Source: JAGLRQ01 sp965369805 (lineage in GTDB: Bacteria > Auribacterota > UBA6266). Taken from it: a stretch of DNA of 24,668 nucleotides. The notes under the pieces are model-generated. The model made no database searches and had not been told where the DNA came from. It was given only the letters and a program-made list of their open reading frames with translations. The stretch spans positions 1 to 24,668 of the forward strand of contig CBDURG010000012.1 of assembly GCA_965369805.1 (NCBI GenBank), in the 5' to 3' direction. The position numbers were made by a program, and so were the translations under genes. Every line of letters starts with the position of its first letter. Position 1 is the stretch's first letter. Of this stretch, positions 1 to 8,102 are shown piece by piece.

Positions 1-58
1 TTTTTGTCCGGAAATAGTCCTTTTTCGCAATCCTACGTTAATCCGCGGATTTATTTGT

Positions 59-134
59 GCCCCCGTAGCTCAGAGGATAGAGCACTGGTTTCCTAAACCG
101 GGTGTCGGACGTTCAAATCGTCTCGGGGGTGCCA
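59..134 (+). tRNA. tRNA-Arg (anticodon CCU)
   Basis: A complete cloverleaf can be folded by eye. The acceptor stem pairs 59-65 with 124-130 (outermost pair G-U), followed by discriminator G131 and an encoded CCA at 132-134. The anticodon stem is 85-89 with 97-101, and its loop holds CCT at 92-94, which reads the AGG arginine codon. The T stem is 107-111 with 119-123 around the loop TTCAAAT. No intron or unusual arm is seen. It stands alone, 112 bases before the stop codon of the leftward methyltransferase gene. Confidence 0.95.
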
Positions 135-246
135 TTATTCAGCACAATTACTGTTTAAAATATCCGCTTTCTTAGTACTAACCAGTTGCAAAATTTATCT
201 GAGCCAGGGAGTCATCAATTCCAGGTATTGGTAAGTAAAAGATATT

Positions 247-1029
247 TTATGAGGATTTTTGGCTGGCTAAATACATACAAATTGCGCCGCAGGCCGCTAC
301 GTTTAATGATTCCGCTTTTTCACGCGCGATAGGAATTTTTAATCTGTAATTTGATATGGCTAATATTTGTTTTGAAATGCCCGAAGCTTCATTCCCGAGG
401 GTGAGAAGAAGTTTCTGATTTCGGGAAAGAATAGAAGTATCTTCCATTCCATTAAGATCTGTTGATACAACGCAATACCCGTTTTTTTTCAGCTTTTGCG
501 CAATTTCAAGATAACCTTTTGTTTTTCTTGTCCAGATGGATAATATGGTGCCCGCAGTTGATTGAATGCATTTAGGAGACAGGGGATCCGCGCATTTTTC
601 ACTTAGGACAATCCCGGAAAAATTTAAGGCTGCGGCAGTACGGATAAGAGTTCCTGTATTTCCCGGATCCTGAATATTTTCAAGCAGTAAAACTTTGGAG
701 CCGATATTTTTCGGCAGGAGGGAGGTGTAAATATCCTCCGGTTGACGAACAACGGCAATAGTTCCCTGAGGTGCTTTTGTAGAGCAGATGGAGCGGAACT
801 GTTTATCGGTGATAATCCGGGTGGGATAGCTTCGGTAATCAGGCAGTAGTTTTCCTGTCGTTATAATCTCGATTATTTTATCCGATTGGCTATTAATAAT
901 TTGTTTTATTGCCTTGTGCCCTTCGACAAGGAAGGTTTTTGATTCAAGACGGCCTTTTTTTGCGGCAAGTTTTTTATACCATTTTAGGGGTTTTAGCGCG
1001 GTTGCTTTGCTATTTGATATATGTGTCAT
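247..1029 (-). CDS. TrmH/SpoU-family RNA 2'-O-methyltransferase
   Basis: This 260-residue protein has the layout of bacterial SpoU (SPOUT) enzymes, which transfer a methyl group from SAM to a ribose 2'-OH of rRNA or tRNA. The N-terminal part (about 1-105) matches the small substrate-binding domain of RlmB-like members. All three SpoU motifs are present: motif 1 with N124 and R130 (LENIQDPGNTGTLIR), motif 2 GNEASGIS at 212-219, and motif 3 IPIAREKAESLNVA at 232-245. These form the trefoil-knot SAM site. The ATG at 1029 is preceded by an AAAAGG-type ribosome site. The exact substrate (for example 23S rRNA) cannot be read from the sequence. It is the last gene of a leftward series and seems to have its own promoter at 1065-1093. 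Confidence 0.9.
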   Translation of the reverse strand: MTHISNSKATALKPLKWYKKLAAKKGRLESKTFLVEGHKAIKQIINSQSDKIIEIITTGKLLPDYRSYPTRIITDKQFRSICSTKAPQGTIAVVRQPEDIYTSLLPKNIGSKVLLLENIQDPGNTGTLIRTAAALNFSGIVLSEKCADPLSPKCIQSTAGTILSIWTRKTKGYLEIAQKLKKNGYCVVSTDLNGMEDTSILSRNQKLLLTLGNEASGISKQILAISNYRLKIPIAREKAESLNVAACGAICMYLASQKSS

Positions 1030-1064
1030 AGTAGATGCCTTTTCCGTGTGTAAATAGAGTAAAA

Positions 1065-1093
1065 ATTATAGTATACTGTTTACTATCTGAAAA
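1065..1093 (-). promoter_or_regulatory. Putative sigma70-type promoter of the TrmH-family gene
   Basis: Read on the minus strand, TTTTCA (1088-1093) is followed after 17 bases by a perfect TATAAT (1065-1070). Transcription would start near 1058, about 30 bases before the ATG at 1029. The -35 box matches consensus at only 4 of 6 positions. The position and -10 box fit; activity is inferred. Confidence 0.45.
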
Positions 1094-1204
1094 CAGAAGG
1101 GAAAAGGAAAGATGTATATTGGGAAACTTCAAGAAAATATACCGAATTCGAACTGAGAAGAGTGTAAAACAACAGTATATAGTCTGTGTCTATCTGTGGT
1201 TGAA

Positions 1205-1834
1205 TTATCTCTTTTTAAAATATTCTTGATTTTCCAGAAATTTACTCATGTCTTCCGGCAATTGAGCTTCGACAGCTAAGTTTCTACCCGAATATGGGTG
1301 TTTGAATTCTATCCTGGAAGCATGTAATGCGCACCGCTTGAACTTGAGCTTAAAATCTTTGCCAAAAGCGAATTTTCGTTCTCCGACAAGAGGATGTTTT
1401 ATTAATTTAAAATGTATTCTTATCTGGTTCCTTCTGCCCGTTACAGGCTGGATTCCCAGAATTGAAAAATTCTTGAGTATCTTTCTTGTTTTATATTTTG
1501 TTATTGCTGTTTTTCCATTTATCTTTGAAGATATTGTCCCGCTTTTCTTTTGTGGTATACCGTGAATAAAGGCGATATATATCTTTGTTATCGCATGGTT
1601 TTTAAATAGTGTGAACATTTTATCCCTGGCTTTTTTGCCTCTTGCAAAAATCATTATGCCGGAAGTTTCCTTGTCGATCCTGTGGCATGGTAAAATGTTA
1701 CTTTCTTGCAATTGTTTTGGGAGAATGGAAGAAAGTGTGTGTTTTTCGTTTTTTGGGCTTGGGACAGCAAGCAAACCCGAGGGTTTGTTTGCTATTATGT
1801 AGTGTTCATCCTGATAAATTATGGGAATATTCAT
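1205..1834 (-). CDS. RluA-family pseudouridine synthase
   Basis: The protein of about 209 residues isomerises uridine to pseudouridine in rRNA and/or tRNA. The hallmark RluA catalytic motif HRIDKETSG lies at about residues 51-59, with the catalytic aspartate at D54. The downstream block PVTGRRNQIRIHF is the conserved RNA-binding segment of the family. There is no N-terminal S4 domain, so the size and form are like short RluA rather than RluC/RluD. A TTG at 1837 is also in frame, but the ATG at 1834 is the more likely start. No strong ribosome site is seen for either. The specific target uridine cannot be assigned. The gene lies between the TrmH-family and recQ genes on the same strand, so this block mixes RNA modification with DNA repair. 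Confidence 0.9.
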   Translation of the reverse strand: MNIPIIYQDEHYIIANKPSGLLAVPSPKNEKHTLSSILPKQLQESNILPCHRIDKETSGIMIFARGKKARDKMFTLFKNHAITKIYIAFIHGIPQKKSGTISSKINGKTAITKYKTRKILKNFSILGIQPVTGRRNQIRIHFKLIKHPLVGERKFAFGKDFKLKFKRCALHASRIEFKHPYSGRNLAVEAQLPEDMSKFLENQEYFKKR

Positions 1835-1871
1835 CAAAAGCAGTATATATTATGTAGTATTGAGTATAAAA

Positions 1872-1905
1872 AAAACAAATTACAAATTACAAAACCTAAA
1901 ATAAT
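1872..1905. repeat. Short AT-rich tandem/dispersed repeat tract
   Basis: The spacer between the recQ stop and the pseudouridine synthase start holds two tandem copies of CAAATTA followed by CAAAACCTAAAATAA. The motif resembles the low-complexity CAAATT-type repeat at 12858-12945. No gene or terminator hairpin is visible here. Confidence 0.3.
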
Positions 1906-1963
1906 TTTATTTTTCACTGAGTTTTTCGTATTTTTTTTGATTATTTTTACTAGATACAATTTA

Positions 1964-4495
1964 CTAGTATTTATGCGTTCCGCGACAGTATGGATATTCA
2001 GAACAGCCCCAGAATCTCCCAAATTCCCCTTCACGCAAAACCATTTTCGAACTGCATCTCGGACAATTCGGGATGTTATTTACAATTGGATCCGTGTCAA
2101 TTTCCTTATGGGACAGGTTTTCAAAACGCTGTCTGAAGAGAGTGGAAGTTTTTTTAGCCGCGCTGGATTCTGGAAAATCTTCAAGGACTTTTTGTAATAA
2201 GGCGCTTCCTTGTTCGGAAAATGATATGGCATTTTTAGTTTTGCCTTTCCTACTGAAAAATTTTGCTTTTTCAAGGTAAAAGTTTCCTGTTTCAAAAAGA
2301 ATTTCGGGGTCTTCCGGATTTTTAGAGATTTTTATCAGCAGGGCTTCTTCCTGTTGGCCTATTCCGTTTTTTGAAGATGTTTTGTTTGATGAGTTTTTAT
2401 CGATTTCTATTATTTTGAATTCTTTTCTGCCGAGCACAATATCCGCTCCTTTTTTGTTCAGGAGGATTACAGGGTGTTCGACACCGCTTAATTTCAGAAA
2501 ACCTTCCGAAATAAGCCGTTGAAGAATTTCCATGGTTTTTTCCTGTGATTCTTTAGTTGTGTTATAGGTTTTTAAGTTATCAAAACCGTTTTGTTTGATA
2601 ACTATGGCCTTTGATCCGGTTAATACCTGCGCGATTCTTATTTTTATGAGGGGCTGTGGTATTTCTTTTACGCATCTCAGCAGGTTTTCTGCCAGTTTTC
2701 CTTCCTGAATCGTATATCCGGCCTCTTCAAAAGTTGATTCATCTTCAAGTATTTCCCGGCCGATACAAATATCACATCCGGGGCAGAGGTCTTTTTCATA
2801 TTTTTCGCCGAAGTATTCAAGCAGCATTTTTCTCCTGCAGCAGTGAGATGTAGCATATTGGATGATTTGGTGAAGTTTCTTTATTCCGTGACTTCTCTGG
2901 GCCTCCATTTCTTCCCAGAGAATGTTAAGTTTATCAAAGGGCGTATTAAAATCTTTTATAAGTATGGAACGTCCTCTGAAAGGAGCTGAATATTTAATGA
3001 GATTTAATTTGTCCATATTGTTTAAGGTACGGGATATCTGATCGGATTTCAGGTTTGCCGATTTAATTAAATCTCTGAAGGAAAAAGAAAATGTGTCAGC
3101 ATCTTTGTCTCCCTCTCCTATCTCTATAATAGCCGAAGTAATAGTTTTTTGTAGTTTGCTTTTTTGCCTTTTTAAAATTGTTTCAGGGGATGTTCTGAAT
3201 TTTACTTTTGTGATGTTATCAAACCGGGAAAGCTGGTCAATTGCTCCTGCTTTTCTCAGTATTCTCAGCGTGCTTGAAATACCTTGTTCACTAATTTCTA
3301 TATTTAATGATTTTTTTATTTCCTCACGTGTTTTTGACACAGGATTTTCATTCTGGTTTATAAGGTAGTCGTGTACCAGGTATACCTGTTGCTTTGTAGG
3401 ATGGTTTTGCGCGATAAAATATTCCTGCAGTTTAATGTCAGATGGGGAGTAGAGAAGTATGCACCATGCTTTTTTACCGTCCCTGCCGGCCCTGCCGGCT
3501 TCCTGATAATAGCTTTCAATATTACCGGGGATATCAAGGTGAATGAGGTACCTTATGTCATCTTTGTCTATGCCCATTCCGAAAGCGTTTGTAGCTACCA
3601 GAACAGGAATTTCTCCGTTCATAAATTTGTTCTGGATATTTTCTCTCTCGGAGTCATCTATTCCAGCGTGGTAACATGAGGATTTTACGCCAATGGAATT
3701 TAAATAGGCGGATACGTTTTCAGTTTTTCTTCTTGTCCCGACATATATGATAGTGGAGCCGTGGCGATGTCTTAACGCGTCTTTAAGAACAGCATTTTTG
3801 TCTTTTTTCGCGGGAGTATTGATTACGCTGAATATCAGATTTTCCCTGTCAAATCCTGTAACGATGGTTTGGGCATCGGGAATATCAAGCTGCTTAACAA
3901 TATCCTTTTGGACCTCGGGGGTAGCCGTGGCTGTTAAGGCAACGATTGGAGGATTACCCATAAGTTTTATGAAATGTTTCAGCCTTAAATAGTCCGGCCT
4001 GAAATCGTGTCCCCAGGTTGAAATACAATGGGCTTCATCTATGGCAAACAGATCTATCTTGGTTTCTTTTAACATTTGGGTGAATTTTTTACTTCTGAAT
4101 CTTTCGGGAGCTATATATAAGAGTTTATATTGTCCCGATTTAGTGTCTTTTATCCGTTTTTCCTGTTCTTTTGCTGAGATTGAGCTGTTTATAAATGTGG
4201 CTTTTATAAAGAGATTTGTAAGGTCATCTATTTGGTCTTTCATCAGAGAAATAAGGGGGGATACAACAATAGTTGTACCTTTAAAAATGAGTGCAGGAAG
4301 TTGGTAACAGAGAGACTTTCCTCCTCCTGTGGGCATTACCGCCAGAGTGTTTTTTTTACTCAAGACTTTTTCAATGACAGCTTGTTGCCCTGTTTTGAAG
4401 GTTTGGAAGCCGAAGTATTTGTTCAAATACGCGATAGTATCCGGCTTCATGTCTTTGTCTATCAAACCCTGTTCAATTATTTTGGTGTTTTTCAT
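1964..4495 (-). CDS. recQ: RecQ-type ATP-dependent DNA helicase with C-terminal topoisomerase-like zinc finger
   Basis: This 3'-5' DNA helicase for recombination and repair has about 843 residues when started at the ATG at 4495. That start has an AGGAAAT ribosome site and lies about 35 bases after a good promoter; an upstream in-frame ATG at 4567 lies inside the promoter. Residue positions count from 4495. Walker A MPTGGGKS is at 54-61, DEAH at 153-156 and the motif VI region QEAGRAGRDG at 331-340. A winged-helix-like insertion of about 170 residues follows, then the RecQ zinc-binding cysteines (C552/C553, C571, C574, C577) and an RQC-like winged helix at about 600-690. This core order is similar to Bacteroidota-type RecQ. 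The tail is less usual: a TPR-like helical stretch at about 716-795, then a C4 finger (C811, C814, C831, C837) like those at the end of topoisomerase I. No clear HRDC domain is seen. Confidence 0.93.
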   Translation of the reverse strand: MKNTKIIEQGLIDKDMKPDTIAYLNKYFGFQTFKTGQQAVIEKVLSKKNTLAVMPTGGGKSLCYQLPALIFKGTTIVVSPLISLMKDQIDDLTNLFIKATFINSSISAKEQEKRIKDTKSGQYKLLYIAPERFRSKKFTQMLKETKIDLFAIDEAHCISTWGHDFRPDYLRLKHFIKLMGNPPIVALTATATPEVQKDIVKQLDIPDAQTIVTGFDRENLIFSVINTPAKKDKNAVLKDALRHRHGSTIIYVGTRRKTENVSAYLNSIGVKSSCYHAGIDDSERENIQNKFMNGEIPVLVATNAFGMGIDKDDIRYLIHLDIPGNIESYYQEAGRAGRDGKKAWCILLYSPSDIKLQEYFIAQNHPTKQQVYLVHDYLINQNENPVSKTREEIKKSLNIEISEQGISSTLRILRKAGAIDQLSRFDNITKVKFRTSPETILKRQKSKLQKTITSAIIEIGEGDKDADTFSFSFRDLIKSANLKSDQISRTLNNMDKLNLIKYSAPFRGRSILIKDFNTPFDKLNILWEEMEAQRSHGIKKLHQIIQYATSHCCRRKMLLEYFGEKYEKDLCPGCDICIGREILEDESTFEEAGYTIQEGKLAENLLRCVKEIPQPLIKIRIAQVLTGSKAIVIKQNGFDNLKTYNTTKESQEKTMEILQRLISEGFLKLSGVEHPVILLNKKGADIVLGRKEFKIIEIDKNSSNKTSSKNGIGQQEEALLIKISKNPEDPEILFETGNFYLEKAKFFSRKGKTKNAISFSEQGSALLQKVLEDFPESSAAKKTSTLFRQRFENLSHKEIDTDPIVNNIPNCPRCSSKMVLREGEFGRFWGCSEYPYCRGTHKY

Positions 4496-4537
4496 ATTAT
4501 TTCCTATATCATAATAATTATAATAAAATAATTCTAC

Positions 4538-4567
4538 ATTATATTGAGATTTGCAAAAACAAGTCAA
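4538..4567 (-). promoter_or_regulatory. Sigma70-type promoter of recQ
   Basis: On the minus strand TTGACT (4562-4567) and a perfect TATAAT (4538-4543) are separated by 18 bases. The predicted transcript start is near 4531, giving a leader of about 35 bases to the recQ ATG at 4495. This placement also argues against the longer reading frame that starts at 4567. Confidence 0.65.
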
Positions 4568-4718
4568 TTATAAAATATGCGGCGTAGTTCTATGTTGAAT
4601 GTGAAATTGATGGACAGCAAAAAGGGTATAAGGTATATTATCATGGTTGTGTGTAGATTTATTGTGGTAGATTATGTTTACGCTTGAAAAATGTTAATTT
4701 TTAAAAGCGGGGTTTTCG

Positions 4719-5639
4719 GTGTTTTGCAATAAAATTCTTGTTGTTGACGATGAGAAGGGTATCAGAGATGTACTTTCAGAGCTGTTATCCCGTCGTGGTT
4801 ATCAGATCTTAACCGCTAGCAGAGGAGAAGAGGCGTTAGATATTATTAAGCAGTCATTTCCGGTGGTGGTTATACTTGATTATCTGATGCCCGGAATGGA
4901 TGGCCTGGAAATACTGTCAAAGATAAAGAAAGACTATCCTGGTGTTTTAGTGGCAATTCTTACCGGTGCGGGTTCAGAATATATAGCTGTAAGGGCAATG
5001 AAGCTTGGAGCGGATAATTATATCTGTAAGCCCATAGAAAAAGGCACATTATACCAAATAATTGACGAGCTTGTTGAGCAGTTTAAACAGCGGTTGGTCT
5101 GGCGTAATTATGAATATGAATACCCCATTAAAGATGAGATAATAAGAAGATATGAATTTTTAAGAAAGGTATATGACAGCAGTAAACCTAACATTAATCG
5201 AATTTGCAAGTATTTCGACTATTTCAGACAGGATTTTTATGTTTTGAACCGGAGGTTTAAAGCGGGAGGAGTACTTGCTCTTTTCAATAAATCAATAGAA
5301 GATCTTGAGAAAGAATTAGGAACGGGAGAAGAGCTGGGTGTTTCTGTTCAGAAAAATCCGGTATCAGCGAGAGACAAAGTTGGAGAAAGAACCATAGGGA
5401 AAAGAAATGAATATACATTATCAGAATTTATAAACAGGGAAGATCCAATACAGATGCGCCTTGAAATGATAAGGGATGCGGCTGTTACATTAAATCCGAA
5501 CATAACTATTATCTGCCGGAAATTTTGTGTTACAAGGGAAGCATTCTACCAGAATTATCACAGGTTCGAAAAATTTGGTGTTCTTGGACTGATTGACAGA
5601 AAACGCGGCAGGCCCTCAGGCCTTAGTCGAAAAGGTTGA
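4719..5639 (+). CDS. Response regulator with two copies of a putative HTH domain
   Basis: Residues 1-122 form a receiver domain with the acidic pair D10/D11, phosphoacceptor D54, T82 and K104, all in canonical places. The rest is not a standard OmpR, NarL or NtrC output. Residues 145-191 and 248-294 are two copies of one unit, sharing the pattern PNI..IC..F...R..FY....RF...GVL.L, which resembles the homeodomain-like HTH of transposase-type regulators. A charged linker joins them, and the C-terminus is basic (KRGRP), suggesting DNA contact. The GTG at 4719 is the chosen start, since the receiver strand begins right after it; the ribosome site is weak. No histidine kinase is adjacent, so the partner is an orphan. 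The 3' end overlaps the convergent glycosyltransferase gene by 17 bases. Confidence 0.88.
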   Translation: MFCNKILVVDDEKGIRDVLSELLSRRGYQILTASRGEEALDIIKQSFPVVVILDYLMPGMDGLEILSKIKKDYPGVLVAILTGAGSEYIAVRAMKLGADNYICKPIEKGTLYQIIDELVEQFKQRLVWRNYEYEYPIKDEIIRRYEFLRKVYDSSKPNINRICKYFDYFRQDFYVLNRRFKAGGVLALFNKSIEDLEKELGTGEELGVSVQKNPVSARDKVGERTIGKRNEYTLSEFINREDPIQMRLEMIRDAAVTLNPNITIICRKFCVTREAFYQNYHRFEKFGVLGLIDRKRGRPSGLSRKG

Positions 5640-6303
5640 AGCGCAGTATATGCCATAAGGCCGCAAGCCCGTCTTTCCATGTTATTTTTTTACCTTCTTT
5701 ATAATCTCTGCCGCTGTATGAAATAGATGTTTCGTATATTCTGTAGCCTTTTTTTGCCATTTTCGCTGTAAATTCAGGCTCAAAACCAAACCTGTTTGAT
5801 TTAAAAGTTACTTCTTTCAGAATGGAGGCCCGGAATGCCTTATAACATGTTTCTACATCTGTAAGGTTAAGATTGGTAAGTGCATTGGAAAGGAGGGTAA
5901 GGAATTTATTACCCGCATAGTGCCAGAACAACAGGACCCTGTGTGTTTCTCCGCTAAAGCGGGATCCATAGACTACATCGGCTTTGCCTTCTTCAATGGG
6001 CTTTGTTAGTTTTGTATATTCATCCGGGTTGTATTCAAGGTCGGCATCCTGGATTATTACTATATCTCCTCTGATTTTTTCAAACCCTTTTCTTAAACTG
6101 GATCCTTTTCCGGAATTTTTCTCTGACAAAATCTTTACAATTCTGGGATCCTCTAATTTAGTAATGATTTCCCTTGACCCGTCTGTAGAGCAGTCATCTA
6201 CAATAATAAGCTCCAAAACATTATTAATAGATAGTACTTTAGAGGTAATCTTTTCCAGGGTTTCTTTTTCGTTATAAACGGACATTACAATTGAAATCTT
6301 CAT
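5623..6303 (-). CDS. Family 2 glycosyltransferase, DPM1-like (polyprenyl-phosphate sugar transferase)
   Basis: This 226-residue GT-A enzyme has the nucleotide-binding start SIVMSVYNE, the pair D36/D37 in IVDDCSTDGS, and the metal-binding QDADLEY at 85-91. The later blocks VYGSRF, NKFLTLLSNALTNLNLTDVETCYKAFR and FGFEPEFTAK are typical of dolichyl/undecaprenyl-phosphate mannose or glucose synthases. Such enzymes move a hexose from an NDP-sugar to a polyprenyl phosphate on the inner face of the membrane. No C-terminal membrane helices are present, as in the soluble DPM1 type. The ATG abuts the stop codon of the ispA-like gene with no spacer, so the two are probably co-translated. Isoprenoid synthesis followed by use of a lipid carrier makes sense as a pair. 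Sugar specificity is unknown. Confidence 0.88.
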   Translation of the reverse strand: MKISIVMSVYNEKETLEKITSKVLSINNVLELIIVDDCSTDGSREIITKLEDPRIVKILSEKNSGKGSSLRKGFEKIRGDIVIIQDADLEYNPDEYTKLTKPIEEGKADVVYGSRFSGETHRVLLFWHYAGNKFLTLLSNALTNLNLTDVETCYKAFRASILKEVTFKSNRFGFEPEFTAKMAKKGYRIYETSISYSGRDYKEGKKITWKDGLAALWHILRFNLFD

Positions 6304-7176
6304 TTATGATGTCCTTTCGCTAATAAAATTTGCAATTTCTGTAAGAATTTTTCCTTTTCTGCCGTAGCTTGAGGCAATTTTTGCGGCTTCTCTTGAATAT
6401 TTTTTAGCTATATGAATTGATTTTTCCAACCCATGTAATCCGGGGTACGTATTTTTACCGGAACTTAAATCTTTTCTTAACTTTTTACCCGCTTTTTTTT
6501 CATCTCCTTTTACATCCAGGATGTCGTCTGTTATTTGAAAGGCCATGCCCAGGTTAATTCCGTATTTTCGCATATTTTCCACATCTTTGAGATGGGCACC
6601 GGCAGAAAGAGCGCCTATTTCGGCAGAACATGAAATAAGGGCGGCGGTTTTGTTTTTGTGGATATAATTGAGTGTTTTAGAGGATATTTTTTTTCCTTCA
6701 GAAAGGATATCCATTACCTGGCCGCCGATTAGTCCTGTTGTTGAGGAGTTATTAAGCAGGCAAACCGCAATTTTCTCAAAATTCTTGCGGTTTGCTGATA
6801 TTATGGTTTGAAGAGAATACGTAAGAAGCGCGTCCCCCGCGAGGATTGCGATTGCTTCTCCAAAGGCTTTATGGCAGGCGGGTTTTCCCCTGCGGGTATC
6901 ATCGTTGTCCATAGCGGGCAGGTCATCATGTATAAGTGAATATGCGTGTATCATTTCAATAGCGCAGGCGTGAGCAATGACATCTTTTTCTTTTCCTCCG
7001 AGGGCTTCGCATGAAGCTATTGCCAGAATGGGCCTTATCCTTTTTCCGCCCGGAAAGATGCTGTATCTCATAGCCCGGTGTATTTCATACGGATATTCGG
7101 TTGACCGCGGGAGAATGTCAGAAAGCTCCCGGTTAATGTTTTTACGTTTCTTCTGTAAGTACGATTTGAGATTCAT
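6304..7176 (-). CDS. ispA: Polyprenyl (farnesyl/geranylgeranyl) diphosphate synthase
   Basis: This trans-prenyltransferase condenses isopentenyl diphosphate with allylic diphosphates. Its 290 residues match short-chain IspA-type enzymes. Visible motifs are GGKRIRP at 43-49, the first aspartate-rich motif with D84, D85 and D90 (HDDLPAMDNDD), followed by TRRGKPACH, then GQVMDI at 152-157 and the second aspartate motif DDILD at 217-221. The two-residue insertion within the first aspartate motif is typical of bacterial FPP/GGPP synthases. The exact chain length cannot be read by eye. The gene is directly followed on the same strand by the DPM1-like glycosyltransferase. Confidence 0.92.
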   Translation of the reverse strand: MNLKSYLQKKRKNINRELSDILPRSTEYPYEIHRAMRYSIFPGGKRIRPILAIASCEALGGKEKDVIAHACAIEMIHAYSLIHDDLPAMDNDDTRRGKPACHKAFGEAIAILAGDALLTYSLQTIISANRKNFEKIAVCLLNNSSTTGLIGGQVMDILSEGKKISSKTLNYIHKNKTAALISCSAEIGALSAGAHLKDVENMRKYGINLGMAFQITDDILDVKGDEKKAGKKLRKDLSSGKNTYPGLHGLEKSIHIAKKYSREAAKIASSYGRKGKILTEIANFISERTS

Positions 7177-7225
7177 GGTAATATGATATTGAAATTTTGA
7201 GTGAAATGCAAAATTAAATATTTGC

Positions 7226-7255
7226 TTGATAGCTAAAGCGTCAAAATATTATACT
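7226..7255 (+). promoter_or_regulatory. Putative promoter of the DUF2752/DUF4190/DUF4013 genes
   Basis: TTGATA (7226-7231) and TATACT (7250-7255) are 18 bases apart in the gap between the divergent ispA-like and DUF2752-like genes. Transcription would start near 7262, about 37 bases before the ATG at 7299. Confidence 0.5.
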
Positions 7256-7298
7256 TTTACACAAATTTTGCGTTCGATGTTTTATAAGGCTAAATATT

Positions 7299-7742
7299 AT
7301 GAAAACTGTTAAGACAAGAGTTAAAAGCGAGGTTAGAATAATAAGTTTTGGTATTGTATTTGGGCTCTTTTTTGTTTATATGGTGTCCTTTATGGTTTCT
7401 CCTTCACATGAAGGTATCGGAACACATGTAAAGTTTTTCCTTCCCCCCTGCACTTTATATAAGTTAACAGGTTTGCCATGTCCATTTTGCGGAGCGACAA
7501 CATCTTTTTCTTTGCTGGCGAAAGGGGAATTTTTAAAAGGGTTTAAGGCTAATCTATTTGCGGGTCTTCTTTTTATATCGGGGATTCTGGTTTTTGTTTA
7601 TTCTTTGGTTTGTCTGGCTGCCGGGAAGGCCTTTAAGCTGGATAGCATAATAAGTTTGATTAAAAAAGGGAAGTGGTTTATAATTTCAGCACTTTGTATT
7701 TCATGGGCATATAAGGTTTTGGATATGATGAGGGTTTTTTAA
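7299..7742 (+). CDS. DUF2752-like membrane protein
   Basis: This 147-residue protein has three clear hydrophobic helices: about residues 12-33, 77-101 and 122-140. Between the first two lies the block LPPCTLYKLTGLPCPFCGATTSF (motif CPFCGATTSF at 61-70). It corresponds to the CPxCG(x)T signature of DUF2752, a family of small membrane proteins with no settled function. The two cysteines could bind metal or undergo redox change, but this is inference. It is the first of three rightward membrane-protein genes, and its stop merges into the AAAGGAAA ribosome site of the next. Confidence 0.8.
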   Translation: MKTVKTRVKSEVRIISFGIVFGLFFVYMVSFMVSPSHEGIGTHVKFFLPPCTLYKLTGLPCPFCGATTSFSLLAKGEFLKGFKANLFAGLLFISGILVFVYSLVCLAAGKAFKLDSIISLIKKGKWFIISALCISWAYKVLDMMRVF

Positions 7743-7753
7743 AGGAAATTGTT

Positions 7754-8071
7754 ATGGTTGAAGATGCTGGAAAAACGGAGGTTGTTGTTACCCGGGAAGA
7801 AAAGGCTAGCGGCATGGCGATAACAGCGCTGGTTTTGGGTATCATTGCTTTGGTTTGCTGTGCGCCGCTGGGAATTGCGGCGTGGATATTAGGAGCAACA
7901 GAGCTTTCTGATATCAAAAAAGGAAAAGCTCCGAAAGCTGGTGAGGGAATAGCTAAAGCTGGAATGATTATTGGTATTATAATTACCGTTTTAATGGTTT
8001 TTGGAATAATACTGGGAATAATAGTGTGGATTGCATTAAATGGCATTGGGAATATTTGCCGGTATGGCTGA
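7754..8071 (+). CDS. DUF4190-like small membrane protein
   Basis: The 105 residues begin with a charged stretch of about 18. Then comes the DUF4190 pattern: a first hydrophobic segment (AITALVLGIIALVCCAPLG), the conserved short polar loop with KAPKAGEGIAKAG, and a second hydrophobic hairpin ending near residue 100. The family is widespread in genes linked to the cell envelope, but no biochemical role is established. The ATG lies 11 bases after the stop of the DUF2752-like gene, so the two are likely one transcript. Confidence 0.8.
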   Translation: MVEDAGKTEVVVTREEKASGMAITALVLGIIALVCCAPLGIAAWILGATELSDIKKGKAPKAGEGIAKAGMIIGIIITVLMVFGIILGIIVWIALNGIGNICRYG

Positions 8072-8102
8072 TTCAGAAGCTATCTATTAAAGGAGGTAGG
8101 AA

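Noticed and set aside
1035..1229. 64-codon open frame on the plus strand between the two leftward RNA-modification genes
   Set aside because: It overlaps the predicted promoter of the methyltransferase gene, has no ribosome site and gives a low-complexity basic peptide.
3481..3503. CCTGCCGG-rich tandem motif inside recQ that looks like the dispersed palindrome
   Set aside because: It encodes the conserved AGRAGRDG part of helicase motif VI, so the repetition is explained by coding; it does not match the 21-base palindrome.
4496..4718. Search for a riboswitch or operator in the recQ/response regulator gap
   Set aside because: Apart from the recQ promoter only weak promoter-like words were found for the response regulator; no conserved leader structure could be recognised.
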